Of a stretch of DNA of 45,281 bases, positions 16,178 through 24,916 are shown piece by piece (within the stretch, counting starts at the first letter, position 1; each line of letters starts with the position of its first letter). A program made the position numbers and the translations under genes. The DNA comes from Ga0077536 sp943370145. GTDB lineage: Bacteria > Pseudomonadota > Gammaproteobacteria > Ga0077536. Location: contig CALRPY020000035.1 of assembly GCA_943370145.1 (NCBI GenBank), positions 1-45,281 on the forward strand. The letters run 5' to 3'. The notes under the pieces are model-generated. The model was not told where the DNA came from and did no database searches. It was given only the letters and a program-made list of their open reading frames with translations.

Positions 16178-17583
16178 GGTATCGGCCCCAGGAATTTCGC
16201 TTCGGCACTCACGGTCAGCGCCGGATTGTCAGTGGCGGTCAGCGTGAAGTGCACCGCCTGGCTGCGGGCGACGAGCGCCGATTCGTCCGCGCGCAGCGCG
16301 ATCGGCACGTCGACCACGGCGCCGCCCTCGGCGGGGATTTCGCCGATATCGGTCGCGATCGCGAGACCCTCGATGCCGGAGACCGTCAACGCATAACGGT
16401 GGGCGGCGTCGTCCTTGTTCATGATTTTCAGCAGGTAGACGTTTTCAATCTTGCCCGCGGTTTCGCGATAGAGCTGGTTGCGATCGTGCAGCACGTCGAG
16501 GCCGATCGGCAGCCGCGCCGACAGGCGCCAGGCGAACAGGCCGCACAGTACGACCAGGATCATGCCGTAGACGATGATGCGCGGCCGCAGCACGTGAATG
16601 CGCCCGCCGTCCATCGCATTCTGCGTCGTGTAGCGGATGAGCCCCTTCGGGTAGCCCATCTTGTCCATGACATCGTCGCAGACGTCGATGCAGGCCGAGC
16701 AGCCGATGCATTCGTACTGCAGTCCCTTCCGGATATCGATGCCCGTCGGGCAGACCTGCACGCACATCGTGCAGTTGATGCAGTCACCGAGACCCTGGGC
16801 GCGTGGATCGGCGCTCGAGCGTCGCGAGCCGCGCGGCTCGCCGCGCTTCTCGTCGTAGGAAATGACCAGCGTGTCGTTGTCGAACATCGCACTCTGGAAG
16901 CGCGCGTAAGGGCACATGTACTTGCAGACCTGCTCGCGCATGAAGCCGGCATTGCCGTAGGTCGCGAAGCCGTAGAAGCCCAGCCAGAACCACTCCCAGG
17001 GCCCCAGGTCGAAGGCCGCGAGCCGCACGGCCAGTTCGCGCACCGGCGTGAAATAGCCGACGAACATGAAGCCGGTGAAGGCGGCGAATGCCAGCCAGAT
17101 CGCGTGCTTGGTCGTCTTGATGCGCAGTTTGCGCAGGCTCATCGGCGCCTGGTCCAGCTTCATCTGCTGCTGGCGGCTGCCCTCGACCATGCGCTCGATC
17201 CACAGGAAGGACTCGGTCCACACGGTCTGCGGGCACGCGTAACCGCACCACAGGCGGCCCGCTATCGCGGTGAAGAAGAACAGGCTGTACGCCGCGAGCA
17301 TCAGCAGGAAAGTCAGGTACAGGAAATCCTGCGGCCACAGCGTCAGGCCGAACAGGTGGAACTTGCGTGCCGGGAGGTCGAACAGCACGGCTTGCCGGCC
17401 ACCCCATTGCACCCAGGGCAGCAGGTAGAAGATGCCCAGCAGGGCCACCGCGGCCGTCACCCGGGCGGTCGCGAACATGCCATGGACCTGGCGCGGGTAA
17501 ATCTTGCTGCGCTTTTCGTAAAGCGACTGCTCGACGTCCGGGGTGGCGCCCGGCGCCTTCACGGTAGTGTCCGGCGTGGTCAT
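16174..17583 (-). CDS. ccoG: Cytochrome c oxidase accessory protein CcoG (FixG)
   Basis: A 469-residue inner-membrane iron-sulfur protein, reported in other bacteria to act as a Cu(II) reductase for cbb3 assembly. It has five or so helices, the conserved WCGYACPQTVWTE segment, and two 4Fe-4S cluster motifs, CINCTMCVQVCP and CIGCSACIDVCDD. A C-terminal immunoglobulin-like periplasmic domain ends with SAEAKFLGPIP. It overlaps the preceding 100-residue gene and the following ccoH gene by four bases each, both as ATGA junctions. Confidence 0.93.
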   Translation of the reverse strand: MTTPDTTVKAPGATPDVEQSLYEKRSKIYPRQVHGMFATARVTAAVALLGIFYLLPWVQWGGRQAVLFDLPARKFHLFGLTLWPQDFLYLTFLLMLAAYSLFFFTAIAGRLWCGYACPQTVWTESFLWIERMVEGSRQQQMKLDQAPMSLRKLRIKTTKHAIWLAFAAFTGFMFVGYFTPVRELAVRLAAFDLGPWEWFWLGFYGFATYGNAGFMREQVCKYMCPYARFQSAMFDNDTLVISYDEKRGEPRGSRRSSADPRAQGLGDCINCTMCVQVCPTGIDIRKGLQYECIGCSACIDVCDDVMDKMGYPKGLIRYTTQNAMDGGRIHVLRPRIIVYGMILVVLCGLFAWRLSARLPIGLDVLHDRNQLYRETAGKIENVYLLKIMNKDDAAHRYALTVSGIEGLAIATDIGEIPAEGGAVVDVPIALRADESALVARSQAVHFTLTATDNPALTVSAEAKFLGPIP

Positions 17584-17882
17584 GGTGCGGTCGCGTTCGA
17601 GTCGGCGGAATTGCCGGCTTCCGGGCCCGGTGGGGCAGGGTAGACGAAGAACACCGCGATCAGCGCCGAGCTGGCGGACAGTGCCCAGAACAGGAGGAAG
17701 CCTATCGTGTAGGCGGCGGTCCTGCTGACTTCAGGGAAGCTGACGCAGTACTTGAGTTCCAGCGGGTCGATGGCGGAGAAGAAGGCGCCGGTCGCGACCC
17801 CGGCGGTCAGGAAGGTGATCCAGAGCACCGCCGCGATGCGCTGCGGGACGGGGATCCAGCCGGTCTTGTCCCACAGCGGCAT
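17580..17882 (-). CDS. Small membrane protein in the cbb3 operon
   Basis: A 100-residue protein with two clear helices (about residues 16-37, AAVLWITFLTAGVATGAFFS; and 55-80, YTIGFLLFWALSASSALIAV) and a short soluble loop with Cys46 (ELKYCVSFPEVS). The C-terminal tail is Pro/Ala-rich. I do not recognise a named family. The position between ccoP (16 bases away) and ccoG (four-base overlap) points to a cbb3 assembly or stability role, which is inference. Confidence 0.75.
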   Translation of the reverse strand: MPLWDKTGWIPVPQRIAAVLWITFLTAGVATGAFFSAIDPLELKYCVSFPEVSRTAAYTIGFLLFWALSASSALIAVFFVYPAPPGPEAGNSADSNATAP

Positions 17883-17898
17883 CGTGGTTCTCCTTCCG

Positions 17899-18810
17899 TT
17901 ACGGGGCCGGCTTGGCGCCGCCGCCCAGGCTCAGCACATAGGCCGCGAGCAGGTGCACCTTGTCTTCCCCGAGCACCTCACCCTGCGCGGGCATGATGCC
18001 GTTGCGTCCCTTGTCGATGGACTCGGCGATCTTCGCGGTGCTGCCACCGTAGAGCCAGATGTCGTCGGTCAGGTTCGGGGCGCCCATCATCGGATTGCCC
18101 TTGCCCTCGGCGCCGTGGCAGGCGGCACAGTTGGTCTGGAAGGTCTGCTGGCCCTTCGCCGCGGCGGCGGCATCCGTGGCCCGCCCGGACAGCGTCTCGA
18201 CGTACGCCGTGACCTGCTGCACGCCCTCGGGCCCGATGATCGCGCCCCAGGCGGGCATCGCGGCCTGGCGGCCGTGCAGGATGCTGGCCTTCACCATTGC
18301 CGCTTCGCCGCCCCACAGCCAGTCGCCGTCGCGCAGGTTCGGGAAGCCGCGCGCCCCGCCGGCATCCGAGCCGTGGCAGGTGGTGCAGTAGGCGGCGAAC
18401 AGGCGGCCGCCGATCTTCTGTGCCGTCGGATCCTGCGCGACCTGCGCGAGATCCATGTCGGCGTACTTGGCGAACAGCGGTGCGTACTTGGCGTCCGCCG
18501 CCGCCATCTCGGCCTCGTACTGGCCGTGCTGCGACCAGCCCAGCATGCCCTTGAAGGCGCCGAGGCCGGGGTAGGCGATGAGGTACAGCAGGCCCCATGC
18601 GATGGTGAGGTAGAACATGTTCAGCCACCAGCGCGGCAGCGGGTTGTTGTACTCCTCCAGGTCCTCGTCCCAGACGTGACCTGAAGTTTCGACCGAACTC
18701 GTGCCGGCCCGGCCGGACAGCATCCAGCACAGGATGGATAGGGCGACCAGGCTCACCAGGGTGATGACGGTGATGAAGATGCTCCAGCCGCCGCTCGTGA
18801 AATCAGCCAT
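17899..18810 (-). CDS. ccoP: cbb3 oxidase subunit III, diheme cytochrome c
   Basis: A 303-residue membrane-anchored cytochrome. It has two N-terminal helices (about 10-32 and 62-82) separated by the diagnostic DEDLEEYNNPLPRWW (48-62), then two heme c sites, CTTCH at 142-146 and CAACH at 228-232, each followed by a distal Met region (AAMPAWG, GIMPAQG). CcoP passes electrons from soluble cytochromes to CcoO. The length is normal. It begins 24 bases after the ccoQ stop. Confidence 0.95.
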   Translation of the reverse strand: MADFTSGGWSIFITVITLVSLVALSILCWMLSGRAGTSSVETSGHVWDEDLEEYNNPLPRWWLNMFYLTIAWGLLYLIAYPGLGAFKGMLGWSQHGQYEAEMAAADAKYAPLFAKYADMDLAQVAQDPTAQKIGGRLFAAYCTTCHGSDAGGARGFPNLRDGDWLWGGEAAMVKASILHGRQAAMPAWGAIIGPEGVQQVTAYVETLSGRATDAAAAAKGQQTFQTNCAACHGAEGKGNPMMGAPNLTDDIWLYGGSTAKIAESIDKGRNGIMPAQGEVLGEDKVHLLAAYVLSLGGGAKPAP

Positions 18811-18834
18811 GACGGTTCTCCGAAAAACGTTCCA

Positions 18835-18996
18835 TTAATCTGCCAGCTCGTCGTCGGGTTCCAGCGGCAGGCGCGCCGCGGACTCGAAGTCGGCGCGCTT
18901 CGCGCCGCTGTATGCCCACAGGCCGATGGCGACCATGAGCACGCAGACCACGACGGTCCAGGTGGAAAAAATCGCGCTGATGATTTCCGGGCTCAT
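18835..18996 (-). CDS. ccoQ: cbb3 oxidase small subunit CcoQ
   Basis: A 53-residue single-helix protein (about residues 9-30, IFSTWTVVVCVLMVAIGLWA) with a charged C-terminus (KRADFESAARLPLEPDDE). This matches CcoQ, which stabilises the cbb3 complex. The start overlaps the ccoO stop by four bases (ATGA), fixing the ATG at 18996. Confidence 0.9.
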   Translation of the reverse strand: MSPEIISAIFSTWTVVVCVLMVAIGLWAYSGAKRADFESAARLPLEPDDELAD

Positions 18997-19607
18997 CGCT
19001 TGAATCTCACGGCGGTGCCGAGGCCCTGCAGGTAGGCGATGACCGCGTCCATCTCGGTCTTGCCTGCGAGCGCAGCCGGCGCGGCGGCGATTTCCTCGTC
19101 CGTATAGGGCGCGCCGAGCTTGCGCAGCGCCGTCATCTTCGCCGCGATGTCGCCGGCGGCCACCGGCGTCGTCTCCAGCCACGGGTAAGCCGGCATGATT
19201 GATTCGGGCACCACGTCGCGGGGGTTCACCAGGTGCACGCGGTGCCATTCGTCGCTGTAGCGGCCGCCGACGCGCGCGAGATCGGGACCCGTGCGCTTCG
19301 AGCCCCACTGGAAGGGACGGTCGTAGACGAACTCGCCGGCCAGCGAATAGTGGCCGTAGCGCTCGGTCTCGGCGCGGAACGGACGCACCATCTGCGAATG
19401 GCAGAGGTAGCAGCCTTCACGCACGTAGACGTCGCGCCCGCTGAGCCGCAGCGGGTCGTAGGGTTTGACGCCCTCGACCGGCTGGGTCGTTGAGTTCATG
19501 AAGAACAGGGGCACGATCTGCACGATGCCGCCGACGCTGACCGTCAGCAGGATGAGCACGATCATCACGCCGATATTTTTTTCAATCTTCTGATGCAGGA
19601 CTGACAT
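18993..19607 (-). CDS. ccoO: cbb3 oxidase subunit II, monoheme cytochrome c
   Basis: A 204-residue protein with one N-terminal helix (residues 11-36) and a heme c motif, CYLCH at 66-70, inside YVREGCYLCHSQMVRPF. It also has the family segments SLAGEFVYDRPFQWGSKRTG and PESIMPAYPWL, where Met is the axial ligand. The ATG at 19607 is ten bases from the ccoN stop; the longer reading frame upstream lies inside ccoN and is discarded. Confidence 0.95.
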   Translation of the reverse strand: MSVLHQKIEKNIGVMIVLILLTVSVGGIVQIVPLFFMNSTTQPVEGVKPYDPLRLSGRDVYVREGCYLCHSQMVRPFRAETERYGHYSLAGEFVYDRPFQWGSKRTGPDLARVGGRYSDEWHRVHLVNPRDVVPESIMPAYPWLETTPVAAGDIAAKMTALRKLGAPYTDEEIAAAPAALAGKTEMDAVIAYLQGLGTAVRFKR

Positions 19608-19617
19608 GGCACTGACC

Positions 19618-21039
19618 TCAATGAGCCGCGGCGGGAACCGGCACCGGTGCGAGCACCGGCTTGGCGTTGGCGATCGTGCGGTAGATGTTGTAGCACATGA
19701 CCAGGGTGCCAACGAGGAACATCAGGCCGCCGAGCAGGCGAATCACGTAGAAGGGATGCATGGCCTTCACGGTCTCGATGAACGCGTAGGTCAGCGTGCC
19801 GTCGTCGTTCACCGCGCGCCACATCAGGCCCTGCATGATGCCGGCAACCCACATCGAGGTGATGTAGAGCACGATGCCGAGCGTCGAGATCCAGAAGTGG
19901 TATTCGACCAGGCGCAGGCTGTAGAGCTCGCGTCCGTACAGGCGCGGGAGAAGATAGTACAGGCAGCCCATCGACACGAAGGCCACCCAGCCCAGCGCGC
20001 CGGAGTGCACGTGGCCGATCGTCCAGTCCGTGTAGTGCGACAGCGCGTTGACGGTCTTGATCGACATCATCGGGCCCTCGAAGGTGGACATGCCGTAGAA
20101 CGACACGGACACGATGAGGAAGCGCAGGACCGGATCGGTGCGCAGCTTATGCCAGGCGCCCGACAGGGTCATGATGCCGTTGATCATGCCGCCCCAGGAC
20201 GGCGCGAGGAGCACCACCGACATCACCATGCCCAGCGACTGCGCCCAGTTCGGCAGCGCCGTGTAGTGCAGGTGATGCGGTCCCGCCCAGATGTACGTGA
20301 AGATGAGCGCCCAGAAGTGCACGATGGACAGGCGGTAGGAATAGACGGGGCGGCCGGCCTGTTTCGGGATGAAGTAATACATCATGCCGAGGAAGCCCGC
20401 GGTCAGGAAAAAGCCCACCGCGTTGTGGCCGTACCACCACTGGACCATGGCGTCCTGCACGCCCGCATAGGCGGAGTAGGATTTGAGCGGCCCGACCGGC
20501 AGCGCGGCGCTGTTGACGATGTGCAGCACGGCAACGGTGATGATGAAGGCGCCGTAGAACCAGTTCGCAACGTAGATGTGCTTGATGCGACGCTTCACGA
20601 TCGTGCCGAAGAACACGACCGCATAGGCGACCCACACCAGCGTGATCAGGATGTCGATGGGCCATTCGAGCTCGGCGTATTCCTTCGACGTCGTGATGCC
20701 GAGGGGCAGGGTGATGGCCGCGAGCACAATCACGAGCTGCCAGCCCCAGAACGTGAAGGCGGCCAGGGTGTCGCTGAAGAGCCTCGCGTGACAGGTGCGC
20801 TGGACGACGTAGTAGGACGTCGCGAACAGCGCGCTGCCGCCGAACGCGAAAATCACCGCGTTGGTGTGCAGCGGACGCAGACGGCCGAAGGTCAGCCATG
20901 GAACGTCGAAATTCAATGCCGGCCAGCACAGCTGCGCGGCGATCAGGACGCCGACTGCCATGCCAACGACACCCCAGACAAGTGTCATCAGCGCGAACTG
21001 ACGGACGACCTTGTAGTTGTATGTTTCTGAATTCGCCAT
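19618..21039 (-). CDS. ccoN: cbb3 oxidase catalytic subunit I
   Basis: A 473-residue, twelve-helix heme-copper oxidase subunit. Heme b ligand His58 lies in RPLHTN. CuB ligands are His205 (WYGHNAVG) and His255-His256 (WAGPHHLHYT), with Tyr249 placed for the cross-linked tyrosine of the C family. Further heme ligands lie in WTIGHVHSGALGW. It reduces oxygen to water with high affinity while pumping protons. The ATG at 21039 (MANSETYNYK) is chosen over an ATG-less 26-codon extension. It is the first gene of the operon, behind an FNR-type box. Confidence 0.95.
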   Translation of the reverse strand: MANSETYNYKVVRQFALMTLVWGVVGMAVGVLIAAQLCWPALNFDVPWLTFGRLRPLHTNAVIFAFGGSALFATSYYVVQRTCHARLFSDTLAAFTFWGWQLVIVLAAITLPLGITTSKEYAELEWPIDILITLVWVAYAVVFFGTIVKRRIKHIYVANWFYGAFIITVAVLHIVNSAALPVGPLKSYSAYAGVQDAMVQWWYGHNAVGFFLTAGFLGMMYYFIPKQAGRPVYSYRLSIVHFWALIFTYIWAGPHHLHYTALPNWAQSLGMVMSVVLLAPSWGGMINGIMTLSGAWHKLRTDPVLRFLIVSVSFYGMSTFEGPMMSIKTVNALSHYTDWTIGHVHSGALGWVAFVSMGCLYYLLPRLYGRELYSLRLVEYHFWISTLGIVLYITSMWVAGIMQGLMWRAVNDDGTLTYAFIETVKAMHPFYVIRLLGGLMFLVGTLVMCYNIYRTIANAKPVLAPVPVPAAAH

Positions 21040-21153
21040 GCGGATTGCTCCCCTGGATGCGCTGGTATTTGCGCCTGAAGGCCCCGCAACCCGGTTGGAG
21101 GAATCGCGGCGCAGCAAGCGGATCGTATTCTGTTGTGTTCGTGTCTTTTATAA

Positions 21154-21167
21154 ATGATCCAAGTCAA
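21154..21167. promoter_or_regulatory. FNR/ANR box in the ccoN-ccoI divergent promoter
   Basis: ATGAT-CCAA-GTCAA (TTGAC-TTGG-ATCAT on the other strand) matches TTGAT-N4-ATCAA at eight of ten positions. Its centre, 21160.5, is about 121 bases from the ccoN start, with a TACGAT -10-like hexamer at 21122-21127 on the minus strand. That is close to the class II spacing for oxygen-responsive activation. It also sits 63 bases upstream of the chosen ccoI start. Confidence 0.55.
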
Positions 21168-21223
21168 GTTTGGCGTGCGATGCGCACGACAAGATGCCTG
21201 CCCACCCTGAACACGAAACAACT

Positions 21224-23701
21224 ATGGCACACGCGGATGCGCTGGCCATGACGCCCGCGCTGGAACCGGCGGGCGCTGCTGCCGGCGCGCACTGCTTCCA
21301 CTGCGGCGAGGAGATTCCGCGCGGCAGTGCGTGGACGGCCCTCGTCGGCGGCGTGCCGCGCCCGATGTGCTGTGCCGGTTGCCGGGCCGCCGCCGAGACG
21401 ATAGCGGGCAGCGGCCTTGGCGCCTTCTATGTCCAGCGCACCACGCCGGGCGCGCGGCCCACGGGCGCCGACGTCGATCTGGACGCCTACGACGACCCCG
21501 CGCTGGAAGCAGCCTGCCCGCTGGCGGAGGACGGCACGCGCGAGGCCCACCTGGTGCTCGAGGGCATGCGCTGCGCGGCCTGCGCGTGGCTGGTGGAGGC
21601 CAGCGCCAGGCGGGTGCCGGGCGTCGTCGACGTCAGCGTGAACCTCGCCAACCGCCAGGCGCGGTTGCGCTTCGATCCGGCGCGGGCCCGCCTGAGCGGG
21701 ATCCTGGAAGCCGTGTGGGCGCTCGGTTACCGCGCCTATCCCTTCGACGCGCGTCGCCGCCAGGCAGGCCTGCTGCGCGAGCGCAAGGATTACCTGCGCC
21801 GCCTCGGGGTCGCCGGCCTGTTCGGCATGCAGGTGATGATGGTCGCGACGGCGCTGTACTTCGACCCGTCCGCGAGCGGCGCCGGCCGTTACCTCGACAT
21901 GCTGAACTGGCTGAACCTCGCCATGACGCTGCCGATCGTCGCCTACGCGGCCGTGCCGTTCTACGCGGGGGCCTGGCGCGGGCTCAGGCACGGGCATCTC
22001 GGGATGGACGTACCGGTGACGCTCGGCATCGTCCTGGCCTTCGCCGGCAGCGCCTGGCACACGCTGCGCGGCGGGGCGACCTACTTCGATTCGGTCGCGA
22101 TGTTCGTGACCCTGTTGCTCGCGGCGCGCTATCTCGAACTCATCATGCAGCAGCGCGCGTCGAGCCTGCTCGATCACGCGACCCGCATCGTGCCGGCCTT
22201 CGTCGAGCGGATTGCCCGGGGCGCGGACGGCCGACGCCTGGAGCGGGTGGCGGTGCGCGACGTCGCCGTCGGTGACCGCCTGCTGATCAAGGCGGGCAGC
22301 ACGCTGCCGGTCGACGGCATCGTGCGCGCCGGGGAATCCTCGGTCGACGAGAGCGTGCTGACCGGCGAGAGCGTGCCGGTGCTGCGTCGCGCGGGCGAGC
22401 CGGTGCTGAGCGGCAGCGTCAACGTCGAGTCCCCGCTCGAAATCGAGGTCACCGCCACGGGCAGCGGCGTGTTCATGGCGCGCATCGCGGATCTCGTCGC
22501 GCGGGCTGCCAGCGGCAAGCCCGCGCTCGCCCGGCTCGCCGGCCGTGTCGCCGGCTGGTTCGTCGCCGGCGTGCTTGGTGTCGCCGTGCTGGCGGCGCTC
22601 TGGCATGGCCTGTGGCTCGGCCAGGCGTGGCTGCCGATCGTCATCGCCGTGCTGGTCGTGTCCTGCCCCTGCGCACTTGCGCTCGCGACGCCGGCGGCAC
22701 TGACCGCGGCCAGCGGCGCGCTGCTCGAGCGGGGCGTCGCGGTGCTGCGCACCGGTGCGCTGGAGGACCTGGTCGCGGTGACGCACGTCGTTTTCGACAA
22801 GACCGGCACCCTCACGGCCGGCCGCCTGCGCCTGCAGCGCGTGATCGTCCACGACCGCCGCGACGAGCGCACCTGCCGCGAGATTGCCGCGGCGCTGGAG
22901 GCGGGTTCCGAGCATCCGCTTGCCGCGGCCTTCCTCGAAGCCTTCGACGGGATGCCGCGCCTGGTCGCGACCGACGTCAATAACACGCCCGGGGCGGGTC
23001 TCGAGGGCGTCGTCGACGGGACGCGCTACGCCCTCGGTTCACGGGCCTTCATCGCGAGCCGGGTTGCCGCATTGCCGCCGCTGGCGGCGGACGATGCGGG
23101 CGGTCCCGCGCAGGAAGCCCTGCTCGCCGCGGACGGTCGCCTGCTCGCCGAGTTCAGGCTGCGCGATTCGATCCGTCCCGATGCGGCGGCCACCGTCGCC
23201 GCGCTGCGTGACGCCGGCATCCGGCTCGCGATTTTCAGCGGCGATCGGCAGGCGGTCGCGGCCCACATCGGCGGGCAGCTCGGCATCGATGACATCAGGG
23301 CCGGCATGACGCCGGCCGAAAAGCTCGCCGCGCTCGAGGTCCTGCAGCGCGAAGGCGCCGTCGTCGCGGTGGTCGGCGACGGTGTCAACGACGCGCCGAT
23401 GCTGGCCCGCGCATCGATCGCGATAGCGGTCGCAAACGCCGCTGAACACGCCAAGCTCAGTGCCGACCTCGTGCTCCTGCGGGACGAAATCGCCGGCGTC
23501 GCGGTGGCCTGCGAACTCGCGCGCCGGACCCGCCGGGTGATGCGCCAGAACCTGTGGTGGGCGCTGGGCTACAATGCGATCGCGCTGCCGCTCGCGATTG
23601 CCGGCCATGTCGCACCGTGGCTGGCGGCCTTCTGCATGTCGGCAAGTTCACTGGTCGTCACGGTCAACGCGGCGCGGCTGCGGCGCATCCGCAGTCAATG
23701 A
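21224..23701 (+). CDS. ccoI: cbb3-type copper-translocating P1B ATPase
   Basis: A protein of about 825 residues that exports copper for CuB insertion into CcoN. It has an N-terminal metal ribbon (HCFHCGEE at 23-30, then CCAGC near 49-53), an HMA domain with GMRCAACAW (114-122), a CPC transport site (481-483), the phosphorylation motif DKTGT at 525, SEHPLA in the nucleotide domain, and GDGVNDAP. The double-Cys ribbon plus HMA arrangement is typical of CcoI/FixI. The start is uncertain: ATG at 21194 and TTG at 21170 are in frame, but 21224 lies downstream of a transcription start expected from the FNR box. None has a good ribosome site. Confidence 0.93.
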   Translation: MAHADALAMTPALEPAGAAAGAHCFHCGEEIPRGSAWTALVGGVPRPMCCAGCRAAAETIAGSGLGAFYVQRTTPGARPTGADVDLDAYDDPALEAACPLAEDGTREAHLVLEGMRCAACAWLVEASARRVPGVVDVSVNLANRQARLRFDPARARLSGILEAVWALGYRAYPFDARRRQAGLLRERKDYLRRLGVAGLFGMQVMMVATALYFDPSASGAGRYLDMLNWLNLAMTLPIVAYAAVPFYAGAWRGLRHGHLGMDVPVTLGIVLAFAGSAWHTLRGGATYFDSVAMFVTLLLAARYLELIMQQRASSLLDHATRIVPAFVERIARGADGRRLERVAVRDVAVGDRLLIKAGSTLPVDGIVRAGESSVDESVLTGESVPVLRRAGEPVLSGSVNVESPLEIEVTATGSGVFMARIADLVARAASGKPALARLAGRVAGWFVAGVLGVAVLAALWHGLWLGQAWLPIVIAVLVVSCPCALALATPAALTAASGALLERGVAVLRTGALEDLVAVTHVVFDKTGTLTAGRLRLQRVIVHDRRDERTCREIAAALEAGSEHPLAAAFLEAFDGMPRLVATDVNNTPGAGLEGVVDGTRYALGSRAFIASRVAALPPLAADDAGGPAQEALLAADGRLLAEFRLRDSIRPDAAATVAALRDAGIRLAIFSGDRQAVAAHIGGQLGIDDIRAGMTPAEKLAALEVLQREGAVVAVVGDGVNDAPMLARASIAIAVANAAEHAKLSADLVLLRDEIAGVAVACELARRTRRVMRQNLWWALGYNAIALPLAIAGHVAPWLAAFCMSASSLVVTVNAARLRRIRSQ

Positions 23702-23711
23702 GGGTCCGCGC

Positions 23712-23870
23712 GTGGAAATCATCTGGTTGCTGATCCCGCTCTCGATCGTGCTGGTCGGCGTCATCGCCTGGGCCTTCCTGTGGGCGGTCAACAGTGGCCA
23801 GTTCGACGATCTGGACGCGCCCGGCACGTCCATCCTGATGGACGACGACGAGCCGCCCGCAAAGCGCTGA
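23712..23870 (+). CDS. ccoS: cbb3 assembly protein CcoS
   Basis: A 52-residue protein with a GTG start, ten bases after ccoI. One N-terminal helix (IIWLLIPLSIVLVGVIAWAF) is followed by WAVNSGQFDDLDAPGTSILM, the signature of CcoS, which is needed for cofactor insertion into cbb3 oxidase. The tail DDDEPPAKR is polar. It is too short for most gene callers but fits the family length well. Confidence 0.93.
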   Translation: MEIIWLLIPLSIVLVGVIAWAFLWAVNSGQFDDLDAPGTSILMDDDEPPAKR

Positions 23871-23881
23871 ATGCGACGCGC

Positions 23882-24685
23882 TCAGCGCGCGGGCGTCGCC
23901 GGGGGCATCGAGTGCCCGTGATGCTCCATCCCGTGCTGCGCCTGATGCGCGTCGGCCGGGGCGGCTGCCGACGCTGGCGCGTGGTGCGCGTGCGCATCCC
24001 CGGCATCCAGCCATTGCAGGCCATACCACGCGAGCGAGAGCGCGATCAGCGCGGCGGCCGCGTAGCGCCGCAGCCCGGGCCCCGGCTTGAGGCCGCCGAG
24101 CCGGTTCGCGGTCACGCTGGCGGCGATCATGCCGGGCAGGGTGCCGGCCCCGAAGGCGAGCATCGTCAGCGCGCCGCCGGCGACCGACCCGGTGCCGGCG
24201 CTGACGGGCAGCATCGCGTAGACGAGGCCGCAGGGCAGGAAGCCCCACAGCAGGCCGGCGGCCACGGCCCGGCTCGCGCGATCGATCGGCAGCAGGCGAC
24301 GGGTCAACGGGCCCAGCCGTTGCCAGAAGCGGAGACCGATACGCTCGACGATGCCGTTGCGCGGCAGCCAGCCGGCCAGCCGCAGGGCCGCCAGCAGCAG
24401 GGCGGCGAGCCCGCAGGTCTGCAGGATCCGGAAGGCGATACCGGCGCCGCCGCCAGCGCCTGCGGCGCCGGCGGCGGCGAGGCCCGCCGCCGCGCCCAGG
24501 CCGGCATAGCTCGTGATGCGCCCGAGGTTGTAGGCCACGGCGAGGCCTGTCACTGCGCCGCCGCGCGTGCGGACTGTCGCGGGCGCGCCCAGCGCGAGCG
24601 CGGCCACGATGCCACCGCACATGCCCCAGCAGTGCAGCGTGCTCACGAAGCCGGTGCTGGCCGCGAGCAGGAGTGTCGTCAACAT
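23882..24685 (-). CDS. UreH-like/TauE-type membrane protein near ccoIS
   Basis: A 267-residue protein of about six helices. The N-terminal motif STLHCWGMCGGIVAAL (residues 14-29) and the repeat-like second half FLPCGLVYAMLPVS mark the UreH-like transmembrane family that often accompanies cbb3 genes and is suspected to move copper, nickel or another metal. The C-terminus is a His-rich tail (about 12 His in the last 45 residues, such as HAHHAPA and HGMEHHGHSM), suited to metal binding. The ATG at 24685 is chosen at the family start. It converges with ccoS, leaving eleven bases between stops. Confidence 0.8.
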   Translation of the reverse strand: MLTTLLLAASTGFVSTLHCWGMCGGIVAALALGAPATVRTRGGAVTGLAVAYNLGRITSYAGLGAAAGLAAAGAAGAGGGAGIAFRILQTCGLAALLLAALRLAGWLPRNGIVERIGLRFWQRLGPLTRRLLPIDRASRAVAAGLLWGFLPCGLVYAMLPVSAGTGSVAGGALTMLAFGAGTLPGMIAASVTANRLGGLKPGPGLRRYAAAALIALSLAWYGLQWLDAGDAHAHHAPASAAAPADAHQAQHGMEHHGHSMPPATPAR

Positions 24686-24797
24686 GACGGACTGCGGACT
24701 GCCTTCATGCCGCGCAGTGTACCGGCCCGGAGCACGTACACACGCGCGTTGCCGCAACAATCCTTGCGATGCATCAGGCCGTGTCGAAAACCCCCGG

Positions 24798-24826
24798 TTG
24801 GAGTGGCGCTGACGCGGCTCTATAGT
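24798..24826 (+). promoter_or_regulatory. Sigma70-type promoter of the SQR gene
   Basis: TTGGAG (24798-24803) and TATAGT (24821-24826) are separated by exactly 17 bases. They would start transcription near 24833 with an 84-base leader to the SQR start. Confidence 0.5.
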
Positions 24827-24916
24827 AGTGACCCGTGTGGTTCGGGGCGGAACGGTGTCCCGTAGGCCGAGCGTTCGCCACGCCCCCCGAGCGCGCGCTA
24901 TCAGGAGGAATCTTCA

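Noticed and set aside
21170..21223. TTG (21170) or ATG (21194) start for ccoI
   Set aside because: Both remain possible, but neither has a ribosome site and both precede the transcription start expected from the FNR box, so 21224 is preferred.
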